Below, in pieces: positions 41,548 through 53,148 of a stretch of 64,000 nucleotides of DNA. Within the stretch, counting starts at the first letter, position 1. Each line of letters starts with the position of its first letter. The notes below the pieces were generated by a model. That model searched no databases and was not told the origin of the DNA. It saw nothing but the letters and a program-made list of their open reading frames with translations. Source of the stretch: Phoma sp. XZ068 (Eukaryota; Ascomycota; Dothideomycetes; Pleosporales; Didymellaceae). The stretch covers positions 496,001 through 560,000 of the forward strand of contig RBKR01000015.1 in the NCBI GenBank assembly GCA_004835665.1, given 5' to 3'. A program made the translations under genes and the position numbers.

Positions 41548-44035
41548 ATGCCGTCTGCAGTGAAACCCCCGCAGACCTTGTACGACAAGGTCTTCGAAGA
41601 CCACATTGTCGAGGAGAAGGAAGATGGCACAGTTCTGCTCTACATTGGTATGTGGTTCATTACTGTATTTCGCGGTGTTTTCTTACTGACAACGCTCAGA
41701 CAGACATCTTGTTCACGAAGTGACATCACCAGTAAGGCTACCATCGGAACCTGCACCATGCAGCGCAACAACTGACAGTGACCGCAGCAAGCCTTTGAGG
41801 GCCTCCGCAATGCCAGTCGCAAAGTGCGAAGACCTGACTGCACTCTTGCCACAGTCGATCACGTATGTTTTCGCGCACTGAGGCTTGCCCGCGTGAGACC
41901 GCAAACTGACCGAAATCCAGAACATCCCCACCGCATCGCGGAAAAACCTCACAACCACTGAGAAGTTCATCGATGAGGCCGACTCGCGGACACAGGTTAT
42001 GACCCTGGAGGACAATGTCAAGGCATTCGACCTCACATATTTTGGCCTTGACGACAAGAGGCAAGGTATTGTGCACATCATTGGCCCCGAACAGGGCTTC
42101 ACTCTCCCCGGCACAACAGTTGTCTGCGGTGACAGTCACACCTCCACACATGGTGCATTCGGCGCTCTCGCGTTCGGTATCGGTACCAGTGAAGTCGAGC
42201 ACGTACTGGCCACACAGACTCTCATCACAAAACGAAGCAAGAACATGAAAGTTCAGGTCGACGGAGAGCTGGCTCCCGGCGTCAGCAGCAAGGACATCAT
42301 CTTGCACGTCATCGGCATGATTGGCACAGCGGGAGGAACTGGAGCAGTTATCGAGTTCTGCGGTTCGGCCATCCGCAGCCTGAGCATGGAGGCTCGTATG
42401 TCGATTTGCAACATGTCGATCGAGGGTGGCGCAAGAGCAGGCATGGTTGCACCCGACCAGATCACAATCGAGTACCTGAAGGGACGCCCGCTGGCACCCA
42501 AGGTCGACAGCCCTGAGTGGAAGAAGGCCTGCAACTACTGGCTAAGCCTGAAGTCGGACGAGGATGCCAAGTTCGACCACGAAATTTACATCGATTCGAA
42601 GGACATTGCGCCGACAGTCTCCTGGGGAACATCACCCCAGGATGTTGTTCCTATCACCGGTGTTGTCCCCGGCCCCGACGACTTCGACGACGCCGTCAAG
42701 AAGGAGGCTTGCAAGCGGGCCTTGAAGTACATGGGCTTGACTGCTGGTACACCTATGCAGGAGGTGAAGCTCGACAAGGTCTTCATCGGATCCTGCACGA
42801 ACGCCCGTATCGAAGATTTGAGGGCGGCCGCAGGTGTTGTCGAGGGCAAGAAGGTCGCATCCAACATCAAGCACGCCATGATTGTGCCCGGTTCCGGTCT
42901 TGTCAAGCGAAAGGCTGAGCAAGAGGGTCTTGACAAGATCTTCATTGAAGCTGGTTTTGACTGGAGAGAAGCTGGTTGCTCCATGTGCCTGGGCATGAAC
43001 CCCGATATCCTCGCCCCCGGTGAGCGCTGTGCCTCGACATCCAACCGAAACTTCGAAGGCCGCCAGGGAGCCGGTGGCCGAACCCACCTGATGTCTCCTG
43101 TCATGGCCGCCGCTGCTGCCATCGTCGGCAACCTGGCAGATGTTCGCAAGCTCGCGCCCTCGACATCCTCTGCGGCTAAGGGCTCGCCCAAGATTGAAGT
43201 CGCCCACATGCAAGAGTTAGAGAGCGACGAGGACTTCGAAAGGATTATGGACTCGCCGGAGGAGAACCAGCAAACGCACACCGCATCGACATCGACAAAG
43301 GGTGCCAGTGCCGGCATGCCTAAGTTTGAGACTCTCCGCGGATACGCCGCCCCCATGGACATTGCCAACATCGACACCGACGCCATCATCCCCAAGCAGT
43401 TCCTCAAGACCATCAAGCGCTCCGGTCTCGGCAGCGCACTCTTCCACGCCTGGCGCTACGAGGCGGGCAGCGACAAGGAGGACGCGAGTTTCGTGCTGAA
43501 CCAGGAGCCATACCGCCAGGCAAAGATCCTCGTCTGCACAGGACCCAACTTCGGATGCGGATCGAGTCGTGAACACGCACCCTGGGCTCTGCTCGACTTC
43601 GGCATCAAGTGCATCATCGCACCGTCATTTGGTGACATCTTCTTCAACAACACATTCAAGAACGGCATGCTGCCGCTGCGCATCACCGAGCAGGCCGCGC
43701 TCGACGCCATCGCAGCCGAGGCAAAGGCCGGCAAGGAGATCGAGGTCGATCTCGTCAACCAAGTCATTCGCTCTGCGGACGGCAAGGAGCTCAGCAGCTT
43801 CGACGTCGAGGAGTTCAGGAAACACTGCCTCGTCAACGGCCTCGACGATATTGGCCTCACCATGGCCAGCGAGGAGGCCATCCAGAAGCACGAGAAGAAG
43901 CGCACCAGCGTTTGGCCCTGGCTCGACGGCAGCGGCTACCTCGCCAGGCATCGCAAGGGTCCCGTGAAGGTTCCCGCGGCGAAGGTGCCCAAGACAAATC
44001 GCGGCGAGGAGCTGAAGGAGCCGCTTGATTGGTAG
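41548..44035 (+). CDS. LEU1: 3-isopropylmalate dehydratase (isopropylmalate isomerase)
   Basis: Exons 41548-41647, 41700-41731, 41788-41862 and 41921-44035 give 773 residues. Three 5' introns of 52-58 nt flank tiny exons (32 and 75 nt), confirmed by the family sequence VLLYIDRHLVHEVTSPQAFE. The N-terminal aconitase-like catalytic domain holds the 4Fe-4S ligands Cys361 (IGSCTNAR), Cys422 and Cys425 (GCSMCLGMN). An acidic, Ser/Thr-rich linker (about 490-535) leads to the swivel domain, with GPNFGCGSSREHAPWAL. This single-chain fungal form corresponds to bacterial LeuC plus LeuD. It converts 2-isopropylmalate to 3-isopropylmalate in leucine synthesis. Called leu2A in aspergilli and LEU1 in budding yeast. 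A candidate Leu3/LeuB site lies upstream. Confidence 0.97.
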
Positions 44036-44363
44036 GCTCCGGGTGGAAAAGTTTCAATCTGTTGTAGTTAGTAATACCAGAGGTCTTCTGTGCTGTTCAC
44101 ATATAGTTTACGAATCTACGAACGCGAAAGCGATACCATATCATATGATTTCCATTTCAGTTGTGCATGATTCGTTGATATATGCAGATAGTGATGTATT
44201 TCCATCTTTGTCTTGGTTGACTAATGCCAGCTTTTCGAGGTATATCATGCTATGCAAGCCTCGGTGCGCCCTGTACGCCCAACGCCTCGTTATTGATACA
44301 CTACCGCCCCTCTCTTCTACAACGCCATCCCATCCTCCGTTCTTTATATCAGCCTCAACGTCT
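44036..44363. other. Convergent intergenic region LEU1/CDC73
   Basis: 328 bases between converging stops; AT-rich at 44090-44200, consistent with polyadenylation signals. No gene. Confidence 0.55.
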
Positions 44364-45675
44364 CTACCGCCCAGGCTGCTGCCCAGCCAACCCAGGCCCC
44401 TCCCTCGTCCACCCCGCTCTCCTCATCCCCTCCTCAATCCGCCCCCAGATCCTCTCCACGACTTCCCTGTCCCTCCACCGCCCCTTCTCACTACCCGTCC
44501 ACTTGTCCACCTTTGCACTCAGCACACCGCGCCCTAGATCTTGAATCGCCTGCGGAGTCTCCTCGCCCTGCCACCCGACATACACACCGGGGTAATGTGA
44601 GAACAGCTCAGCCGGGTTGGGGTATTTGTATGATTTAAACTGCCAGGTCTGGCCGGTTGTGAAGACGGCGACGACGCGCGACCAGTAGGTCGGTTTGAAC
44701 GAGGTGGTGCTGTCGACGAGGATGAAAGTGATGGGTTGGCTGGAGATGGAGGGCATGGGGCGCCGGATCTGGATCATGTTTGCGGAGGTTGTGTCGGCGG
44801 CGTTGGGCGGGATGAAGATGCCGTCGTCGAGGAAGGACTTGATGTTGCTGGTTCGCAGCAGGGAGGACGCAGAGGGCGAGAGCAGGATGATGGGCTGGAC
44901 CTTCTGGTGAGGTTTCTTTGTGAGGTTCGAAACAAGGGCAGGCTGGGGTGCGCTGGGCTTGTGGGAGTCGGGGCGCGAGCGGAAGAAAGCTGCGGCGGTC
45001 TTGCGGTAGGGGGAGAAGTCCTGAGGACGTTAGCTTGGTACATAACTACGAGGATTGAGTGCTTACCATTGGCTTGTTTCCGCGCAGGATGGTGTTGTGG
45101 TCGCCCATGTTCCTCTCGCCATCGTAGATCTGGAGCAGTCGCGCATCAACCATGCCGCCCTGTGTGCTCTTCATGTTGCGATCAACGGGCACGCCCTTGC
45201 CGCCTGCGATTGCCGCCGCATCGCCCGCTGCTGCTGTCGCGGCGCCGCTGTCGATTGGCGCAATGCTGTCGCTGCTCTCCGTCTCTCCACTCAACCACGC
45301 GACCAGCTCGATCTTCTGCGCAAACGTCAAGTTCTGCACGCTTCCACCAGCGCCACCCGGCAGCTCCTCGTTCAGCGTCGTCACTGCGGCAAAGTAGTCG
45401 GTAACGGAGGCATCTTTGTTCACCCACGCAAAGTAGCAACTCCGCAGGTCGATGGGCTTGCTGTCGGGCGCAAAGCGCGTGTCTATTGTGAGGTCGAAAG
45501 TGCGATGCGCATCGTCGACGTTGAATGTGATGTGTGTCGCCCGTGCCAGGTCGTCGATGTAGTCGGCGGGTGTGGGTTCGGCGCTGGTGCTCAGAACGGG
45601 TGTTGCTGAGGCTTTGATGGCCAGGCGCAGGTTGTAGAGCGGGTCCTCCACCTCGGTCTGCGCTGCGTATGCCAT
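44364..45675 (-). CDS. CDC73: Paf1 complex subunit CDC73 (parafibromin-like)
   Basis: Complement of exons 45067-45675 and 44364-45020, 421 residues, with a 46-nt intron joined at GNKPM/DFSPYRK. The C-terminal Ras-like CDC73 domain is clear: KVQPIILLSPSASSLLRTSN, IKSFLDDGIFIPP, ITFILVDST, YWSRVVAVFTTGQTWQFKSY, and PAELFSHYPGVYVGW. The N-terminal half (DPLYNLRLAIKAS, AQKIELVAWLSGE) corresponds to the region that binds Paf1 and other subunits. Cdc73 acts in the Paf1 complex during RNA polymerase II elongation, histone modification and 3' end formation. The final 30 residues after the domain (RREV-like helix and Gly/Pro tail) are typical of filamentous fungi. The gene is complete. Confidence 0.95.
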
Positions 45676-46625
45676 GATGCGCGTCGCTGTATCGAGAATG
45701 TGCGAGGAAGATACTGCAATGCGGTCTGTGGTAGTGTCGAGCCGGTTCGGGCAAGCTGGGAACTTGGTGAAGCGTGAAGCGTGAAGCTACGACTTTTGGA
45801 AAGTCGCGAAGTCGCGCCTGCCAAGCCCGGACCTGCTTCAACGCCGACAGCTGCTTTGTTCATTCACTCGTCACCAAGCAACCTCCCAAATCGATTGGAT
45901 AATGTTGGGATCAGTGTAGCGACAGTAATCTTCTAGCATGACACTGCATTGGAGCGAACGGTATGCTTCTCCGCGCTCAACTAGTTCTGGAAGGCTTCAT
46001 TTCCGTGACCCTGTTGAACAAGCCAGTCTACAAGTACAACACGGGCGCTCGATAACATGACTCGATATCTCTGTGTATTACCAGACACTAAGGACTATCG
46101 TGAGGGGAGTCGAACGCACCGTAAGCCAAAGTCGCACCCAGCAGAGTACCATGGACAGGTAAAGCAAAATGCAACCATAAAGTCAATACGAACTCCAATA
46201 TATACTCTAACTAACACCTGCTTTGGCTCAATTCATCAAAGAATGGAAGCCTCCACGAGGACAAGTACGCCACAGCACTCCGACGGATGGGTACATCACA
46301 AGCAATTGGCGAGATACGGCATCCATCTACTTGAAGAACAGATCCAAACAGTATCACAAATGAGCCCCAATGATTTCATAGGCCCCTTACGCTTCATAAG
46401 AGACAGCCACAGTTGATTCTGGCCTGTTTGAAGCCCCCATAGGCGTACGAGTGGGCTACAGTGCCTCGTTACCTTTTGGAAAGACTACTCCGGCAATCAT
46501 AGCTACATCTAGCGGAACAAGCACGGTCGAACACATTATAAAACAGGGCAAAGCTTATCGTATGCTGCAGGTGTTCCGTATAGCTCCTACAGTATCTTTG
46601 CAGCCTGTCTCCCTCTTCAGTCAAG
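45676..46625. other. Divergent intergenic region (950 bases)
   Basis: Promoter space of CDC73 (minus) and the secreted-protein gene (plus). A 119-codon plus frame (46057-46416) has no domain. Part of it (about 46098-46130) superficially resembles a tRNA 3' half but does not fold. A TATA box lies at 46537. Confidence 0.5.
46537..46542 (+). promoter_or_regulatory. TATA box of the secreted DUF4215-like gene
   Basis: TATAAA lies 84 bases upstream of the ATG at 46626, in a suitable position and context. Confidence 0.5.
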
Positions 46626-48040
46626 ATGAAGATTTGCGCTACTAGTTTCTTTGCGAATCTCATAGCCTCAGCTCTTTCTCAAAATATTCCAAACGTTCTC
46701 ATCTTCGGTTTGACCGGTAACAAGGAAGACCAAGCAGCTACCAGCCTTGGCTATAATACAACCATCGTGACCGAGTTAGAATGGGCGAACTTGACCACTC
46801 TCGACTTTGCACGGTATGACGCTGTCATAGTGCCTGACCTCAACACAGACTACATTGGCAGTCTCAAGTTCCTTGAAGATTCAAAGGGTGTATGGAGCCC
46901 AGCTATTACTGGCAATATTATCGTTATTGGTATGAAGGCACACATCAATGATGATATCGATCAGGGCTAATCGACGCAGGCGGTGATCCAGTGAACCATT
47001 TTGGAACTCTTGGAGCGGGAACGCTCATCAGCAATGCAGTAAAATTCGCCACTATCGGACATCCATCGCAGGAAACAACGGGCCTATACTTAGCCCTCTC
47101 GCGTTGTTACAGCAGCGTCGATAGTGCCACTGTCGATGCAGTAAGTAAAGTTTTTCTACACACCAGGCCAGTCACTGACCCATGATAGCTTAGCTACTTC
47201 GGCAACTTCACTGTACGCGGCAATCTTGCCTGCTACGACAAAGTGCACCTCGTGGCCTCTAGCCCGGCTCTAGACTCTCTCGACGACGCCTCTTTGTCGA
47301 ACTGGGGTTGCAGTGTCCACGAAGCGTTCTCATCGTTCCCAACCACGGGACTCAGAGGCTTCCAGGCACTCGCCATCGCGGAGAATGTAACCGGTGAAGG
47401 CTCGCAAGAGTTCGGCGATGGGTCTGTTGGCTTGCCCTACATCATCTCACACGGAGCTACACCCGCAGCTTGTGGTGACGGTTTCTGGGATGTACTATAT
47501 GGCGAAGAGTGCGACGATGGCAACACCATCGACGGCGATGGCTGCTCCTCGAGCTGCAAGTGCGAAAGCGGTATACCGAACGGCGATGGCACATGTCGTA
47601 ACGCGCCGAGTGGCTGTGGGTTCCTGCCTCCACTACCTTCATCCACTGGGTCCTACGGCCCGCATCCGAGTGCGTCGTATGGCTCTCCGCCTCCCCACGG
47701 TAACTGCAGCTCTGTGTCTACTACCACGTCCCTCGATGGCTATTTAACGTACAGTCCTCCAACCTCATACTCCTCTCCAGATGAGTATACGACATGCGTA
47801 CCACCGCCACACAAGATGTCTCCATGTCATTCCACTGATGGTTATGTGCGACCTACCGCAAGCATGCATCACCACGACACGCAAGCCCTCCAGCCTCGCC
47901 CAGACGCTCAGTCTGACACAATCATCGCACGCGCGGATGAAGACGATACTAATGAAGTCAAAGGTGCAGCGGCCGAGCAGACGAGTTTCTCAGCCGGTCT
48001 CATCGTCTTAGGACTCCTCATGTCGATGGTTTTCCTTTAG
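46626..48040 (+). CDS. Secreted, probably GPI-anchored Cys-rich protein (DUF4215-like repeat)
   Basis: Exons 46626-46929, 46965-47140 and 47189-48040 give about 443 residues. The first intron is only 35 nt, the second 48 nt; both restore a continuous conserved-looking frame (IVIGLIDAGGDPV and TVDALSYFGNF). A signal peptide (MKICATSFFANLIASALS) is followed by a globular domain of about 250 residues with glycosylation sequons (NTTIV, NLTTLD, NFTV). Then comes one Cys-rich unit, CGDGFWDVLYGEECDDGN with DGDGCSSSCKC, matching the DUF4215/Myxococcus Cys-rich repeat pattern. A Pro/Ser/Tyr-rich segment resembling cell-wall stalks follows, and a hydrophobic C-terminus (LIVLGLLMSMVFL) suits a GPI signal. 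It is probably at the cell surface. Function is unknown. Confidence 0.8.
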
Positions 48041-48599
48041 CTCTTCCATTATGTCGTTGTCGTCAGGGAGGATTACTGAATATGTCTGGCTGCGAAACAG
48101 GCAGCCTGCAGCCTTCACAAAAGAAAGCAGTACTGCTACTCCTAGAGACGCAACGCTCTTACAAATGCTGAACCAATATCATACGTCTTGTCGACTTAGT
48201 TATCCACTGTTATATGCTGGTGCACGACTTTAGAAATATACCGTACATGCTCTGAACCAGCACGACTCCGTACTTTCTCGAATATCTTATTCGAAAGTGT
48301 TCATTGGTTGACAGAAGCGTGAATCTTGACGGCGCGGTGGCTGGGGAGGTGAAGCTGCATCTCACGTGATCTTAAGCTATGCCGAGGGTATGCGTAGTAC
48401 TATGACAGCGGTTCCCTGTTCTCGGTGCAATTCGGGCTTTTGAAAGTAGAGGAATGAGATAGATATGTATACGAGAATTGAGATTCACAGGTGAGTTGGT
48501 AGGTGAGATAGGCACGTCGGAACAGGGACAATGAGGAACAGTCGTAAATATCGCTGGATACGCTGAGATAACTTGATAAACTACACACAATCGTTTTAC
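48041..48599. other. Convergent intergenic region
   Basis: About 560 bases between converging stops; short ORFs only. Nothing recognised. Confidence 0.5.
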
Positions 48600-49775
48600 T
48601 TATAGCTTCGACTTGGAGACAATGTACCCGTTGGTGGTCTGGAGCCACTTGACGGCATCACCGACGAGCTCGTCAACGATCTCCCTTGCGTTCTTCCTCT
48701 CGTTAACAACAGCAGCGACCTTGCCCATCAGGAAGGGTCGTGCGTTGTCCATGGTTTCATCATCAAGGTCATCGCCCAGCTTCTCGAGATCGTGCTCGAC
48801 AGGCAAGATGCCCTTGCTGGTCAACTCCTTGATCTCAGCCGCCCTGTTCTCTTCCCAGTCGGCAATGTATGGGTTTATGCGGACACGGAGCGGACGCCCT
48901 GTGAAGATGATTGTGCGAACGTTGTCGTCGAAGCCAGCTGTGCGAACGGCCTCCTGGTGGGCCTTGGGGGCACCAGCCTCCTCGGAAAGGACAAAGCGGG
49001 TACCGACCCAGACACCAGTGGCGCCAAAGTTGAGCATGGCAGCGAGCGACTGGCCGTTGAAGATACCGCCAGCAGCGACGATCTGCACCTGCTCGCCGGT
49101 AAGAGGCGATTTGTAGCCCTCAACCATCTTGACTGCTGCAGGGATGAAGACGGATGTGGGTGTGTCACCAGTGTGTCCACCACCCTCACCACCCTGTGCG
49201 CAGATGATGTCGACGCCAAGGTCGAGGCACTTCTTGATGTGCTTGGGGTGACCGATCATGTTCATGTAGAGGATGCCATGCTTGTGGAGCTTCTCGACAA
49301 CGGCCTTGGGAGGGACACCGACAGCGGAGACGAAGAGTTTGGCGCCGGAGTCAATGATGATGTCGACGAGCTCGTTCAGCTTGCCCTTTGTGTAGTCGTA
49401 GCTATTGCACGTCAGTTCGACTCGCCTCAAACGAACATCATGTGCACTTACTTGGTCTTGCGAGCACTACCACCGACCTGAGGAAGCAAAAGATCGATAC
49501 CGAATGGCGCATTCTTGTCGGTCAGGTAACTCTTAAGCTCGGCAATCTGCTCGCGCAGCATATCAGGTGTGTAACCAACGCCACCGATGACACCGAGGCC
49601 ACCAGCGTTGGTGACAGCAGCAGCCAGCTTAGGACCAGCAGCCACGTTCATGCCAGCCAGCAGAACGGGGTGCTTGATCTTCAGCAGATCAGTGAGCTTT
49701 GTGCGGAGTTGCTCTACGGGACGTCAGCAGACATGTGCGAAGGGTGGGATACAGATACGTACGTGGAGAAGACAT
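48600..49775 (-). CDS. Nitronate monooxygenase (2-nitropropane dioxygenase family)
   Basis: Complement of exons 49763-49775, 49452-49713 and 48600-49401, 358 residues. The first exon is just 13 nt (MSSP plus one base). The introns are 49 and 50 nt. The FMN-binding TIM barrel shows HPVLLAGMNVAAGPKLAAAV, NAGGLGVIGGVGYTPDMLRE, FGIDLLLPQ, ICAQGGEGGGHTG, IVAAGGIFNGQSLAAMLNFG and ATGVWVGTRFVLSEEA in the expected order. These enzymes oxidise alkyl nitronates such as propionate 3-nitronate and protect against nitro toxins. Some fungal members are merely annotated by family. It ends SKSKL, whose last three residues (SKL) form a classic type 1 peroxisomal targeting signal, so the enzyme is probably peroxisomal. 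It is divergent from the folate gene with 287 bases between starts. Confidence 0.92.
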
Positions 49776-50062
49776 ATTGACGGGTTCGTTGAAGTTTCGA
49801 GGTATGTGGAGATGTAGAGTCCGCAGTGAAACAGCTGGGAGAGAGAGGGAGAAGAAGGCGGCACAAGAATTTATGGGGTGAGGAGTACGTCGACTCTCCT
49901 GCGTGTTTGAGCCGGATACCGAGGCACAGCATGGGCGGAGTGCGCTAAACTGTATTCGGTCATATCTGGGGAAGTGTGGGCCGCTAACGGGTTTTCACTA
50001 GACATCCGGCTGCGTCACATGCAAATGATCCGGCATCACAAGCGGTACCTGTGCAAGTAATC

Positions 50063-51774
50063 ATGTCTTGCACAGCAGAGTTGCGTACATTGAGCTTATG
50101 GAGGCACGCATTGAAGGGTGTGCAAGCGAGTTCGACCTCGTCGTATAATGCCGTCATATCCCGAACAATACCGCGGTGTACACAGTGTCGAACGTACTAT
50201 TCGACACTGAGTTTGCGCTCAGCAACATCAGCTCAGACGTCTCTCAGAAGCATACGAAGCAACAGACTGCACGATGGTCGTTTCATCTCGCAGGTCGCAG
50301 CTGCGAAAAAGCATCGTGCTTTCGTGGCGCTGGGAAGCAACATGGGCGATAGAGTGACCATGATCGAGCAGGCATGCAAAGAGATGGAAGCTGGCGGAAA
50401 TATCAAGATCGTGCGTACAAGTAGCTTGTGGGAAACTAAGGCTATGTATGTGGTCGATCAGGACATGTTTGTCAACGGGGCTTGTGAGGTTAGTTATGAC
50501 AACCCAAGATCACTGCCGGCACCTTAACAGTTGCAGATAGAAACATCACTCTCGCCGATGGAGCTGCTAGATGAACTTCAGGCGGTGGAGAATAGGATGG
50601 GACGCGTCAAAGTCATTGACAAAGGACCCAGGAACATTGACCTGGATATCCTACTGTACGAGGATGTTACAATGAAGAACGAGCGACTCCAACTACCACA
50701 CGCTCTGATGCTTGAGAGGGAGTTTGTGCTGCGACCGCTCTGCGAGTAAGCGTCGTTTGAACACATGAATGCCACAGACTAATCAATCGCAGGTTGGTAT
50801 CAGAAGAGAACATGCCTGGGAGCCAAGTTCTTCCCGCAGGTGCACTTAAAGAGCATCTGTTGCGGCTTCCCCGTTCGGACGAGCCGCTGTCGCCTCTCAC
50901 TCCACTTGCACCTACGCTGCCCAATATCACAGCGTATCAGTCGAATCGAGCGACGCGAATCATGTCTATTCTAAATGTCACGCCAGACTCATTCTCTGAT
51001 GGGGGCAAGAACTTCAATAACGATGAATCCACACTTGCGAACACAATCAAATCGCACATCTCAGCTGGCGCCACCATCCTTGACATTGGTGGTCAATCCA
51101 CTCGGCCTGGCGCTGTGCAGGTCTCGGCAGAGGAAGAACTTGCCCGTATCCTACCAGCTGTCAACCTGATTAAGCGGCTACCAGAAGCAAGACATGTCGC
51201 AATCAGCATCGACACATATCGCGCCGACGTAGCTGAAGAATCAGTCAAAGCTGGTGCACACATCATCAACGATGTAAGCGCTGGTCTCTTGGACGACCGC
51301 ATGCTCTCTACAATGGGCAAGCTTGGATGTACAGTGTGTCTCATGCACATGCGCGGCACACCAGAGTCCATGAACACACTCACTTCGTATCCTGACGGTG
51401 TGCTCGAAGGTGTCGGTCACGAGCTCCTTGAGCGTGTGCGCGCCGCCGAGGCAGCAGGCGTTCGGCGCTGGCGGATCATTCTTGATCCGGGCATTGGCTT
51501 CGCAAAGACGCAGGAACAGAATTTGGAGTTGCTCCGACGCTTGAACGAGCTGATGAAGTATCCCGGCTTAGAAGGCTTTCCATGGCTAGTAGGGACGAGC
51601 AGAAAAGCGTTCATTGGCAAGATTACAGGTGTACAAGAAGCGAAGGAGCGGACCTGGGGCACAGCTGCTGCCATTGCCGCGGCGGTGAAGGGTGGCTCTG
51701 ACATTGTGAGAGTGCACGATGTGACTGAGATGGGACAGGTTGCTAAGATGGCTGATGCTATCTGGAGAGTGTAG
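50063..51774 (+). CDS. FOL1: Bifunctional HPPK-dihydropteroate synthase (FOL1-like, without DHNA domain)
   Basis: Exons 50063-50488, 50537-50745 and 50793-51774 give about 538 residues. The introns are 48 and 47 nt. The ATG at 50063 is used, as the frame upstream begins with GTG. Residues 1-75 are rich in Arg, Ser and Thr and nearly lack acidic residues, like a mitochondrial presequence. HPPK follows: AFVALGSNMGDRV, SSLWETKAMYV, and GPRNIDLDILLYED. DHPS is C-terminal: SILNVTPDSFSDGG, ILDIGGQSTRPGA, HIINDVSAGLLD, LDPGIGFAKT, PWLVGTSRKAFIG. It makes 7,8-dihydropteroate, and the DHPS half is the sulfonamide target. Yeast FOL1 is trifunctional; the N-terminal dihydroneopterin aldolase domain is absent here, so that step needs another gene. 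Confidence 0.93.
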
Positions 51775-52403
51775 CCTCGACTACTTGCCTAAACGGGTGC
51801 CAACCAAGCCCAAAGCGAACTAAGAGGTTTAGACTACCCTTGTGACTTCGAAAATAGATCATTACCGTCTATACACACCAAGTTTGGCTAGCGCTCAGCC
51901 GCACTTCCCCAGCTTTCCTGCCCTACGCCACGCCTGTCATCATGTGGCTCTGGCGTCCAAATGCGACTTACGAGAGCTGCAATCGATCCGATTTGCTATG
52001 TTTAATGGTACGCTTAGGTTGCTAACTGTGGGCGGAGTACGGAGTGGGAGCTGATAGCAATGCCTCCACTACTGGAAGCAACCTTGGTCGTGAGAAGCTG
52101 CGCCCATCATGGAGGCAGGCACGACAACTCCAGCTATTGGCGACACCATTTACGAGGTTGTATGAGTGTGTTCAACTCAAGTTTGGAACTCATGGTAGCC
52201 TTCACAGCCTTCCGTGAGACGGTGTGTATTTTTGGGCAGGCCCAAGAACATGTATAAAGAGCGAAGGAAATGCATAGCAGCTCAATATCAACACAACATC
52301 AGCTTCTCTCTGCATCAGCAGCCATCAAGCATACATTCACGCAGCCAAAGCACTCGTTACAACACCCAAGCTCGCAGATTCCACACAAACATCAACCTTC
52401 ACG
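51775..52403. other. Intergenic region upstream of the But2-domain gene
   Basis: About 630 bases, with a TATA box at 52253-52258 and a C/A-rich leader before the ATG. No gene. Confidence 0.5.
52253..52258 (+). promoter_or_regulatory. TATA box of the But2-domain gene
   Basis: TATAAA is 146 bases upstream of the ATG at 52404; the intervening leader is rich in CA, as in highly expressed fungal genes. Confidence 0.5.
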
Positions 52404-53027
52404 ATGCAATTCACTACCGTCGCCCTCACAACCCTCCTCTCTCTGGCCTCAGCCGCCCCAACAACCCTCGAGACCCGTTACCCTACAGGAAGATACAACA
52501 ATATCCTCCCACCATCTGCCATCTCCATCTACCACGGCCAGAATGGTGCCATCGACTACGGTGTCAACCGCGGCGAGGTATCTCGCAATAACTGGGACGG
52601 CCGTGACAACACCACACTTGTGACTTTTGACCTGAACGGTCGCACTCTTCCCAGCACGTGCTCCCTGGGCTTCTGGCTTGAGCCCGGCACCCAGTCTTCG
52701 GACCCTTCCAGGGGGTCCTTCGTGTCTGGTACCGGCCTCATTGATGTGTTTTCGTCCCTGCAGCCGGCACCTAAGGAGGGCAGCAAAGGCTGGGGTGGCC
52801 CTGGAAACCAGAGGAACAATCCTCTGGGCAGAGTGAAGGTCAACTTCAATGGCGCTGCTACGGTGTTGGATTTTGCGCCGAATCAGTTGAACGGATTCAA
52901 GTGCCCCAAGGTTGGAGACTGGAATGTCAAGAATGGTTTGGTTGGGTTTGAGCTTGTTCCCGTTGGTGATGCGGATAGAGTGCAGTGGGACAAGGCAGTC
53001 AGCGGACTCTATTTGAGCTGGGCATGA
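52404..53027 (+). CDS. Secreted But2-domain protein
   Basis: This single-exon gene encodes 207 residues. A clear signal peptide (MQFTTVALTTLLSLASA) is followed by a mature beta-rich domain. Recognisable parts are SISIYHGQNGAIDYGVNRGE, TLVTFDLNGRTLPSTCSLGF, and FKCPKVGDWNVKNGLVGFEL ending in a Trp-rich SGLYLSWA. This pattern fits the C-terminal domain of ubiquitin-3-binding protein But2, a family of small secreted proteins much expanded in plant-associated ascomycetes. The But2 name is historical, and extracellular members probably do not bind ubiquitin. Only two cysteines are seen. A role on the cell surface or in the host is inferred. The start is the first ATG after the leader. Confidence 0.75.
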   Translation: MQFTTVALTTLLSLASAAPTTLETRYPTGRYNNILPPSAISIYHGQNGAIDYGVNRGEVSRNNWDGRDNTTLVTFDLNGRTLPSTCSLGFWLEPGTQSSDPSRGSFVSGTGLIDVFSSLQPAPKEGSKGWGGPGNQRNNPLGRVKVNFNGAATVLDFAPNQLNGFKCPKVGDWNVKNGLVGFELVPVGDADRVQWDKAVSGLYLSWA

Positions 53028-53148
53028 TGGCAGGCGAAGGGTCATTGGATTTGTAGTTTGGCTTGCGCTTGAGCATTTTCATTCGTTACTGATAGCATCT
53101 GTAAATAGACTGTCTTTTTAACTCTTAATCACAATCTGTATTTCGAAA

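Noticed and set aside
46057..46416. 119-codon frame and a tRNA-like 3' half near 46098-46130
   Set aside because: The frame has no domain; the tRNA-like bases (GAGTCGAACGCAC) have no matching T-stem or acceptor arm.
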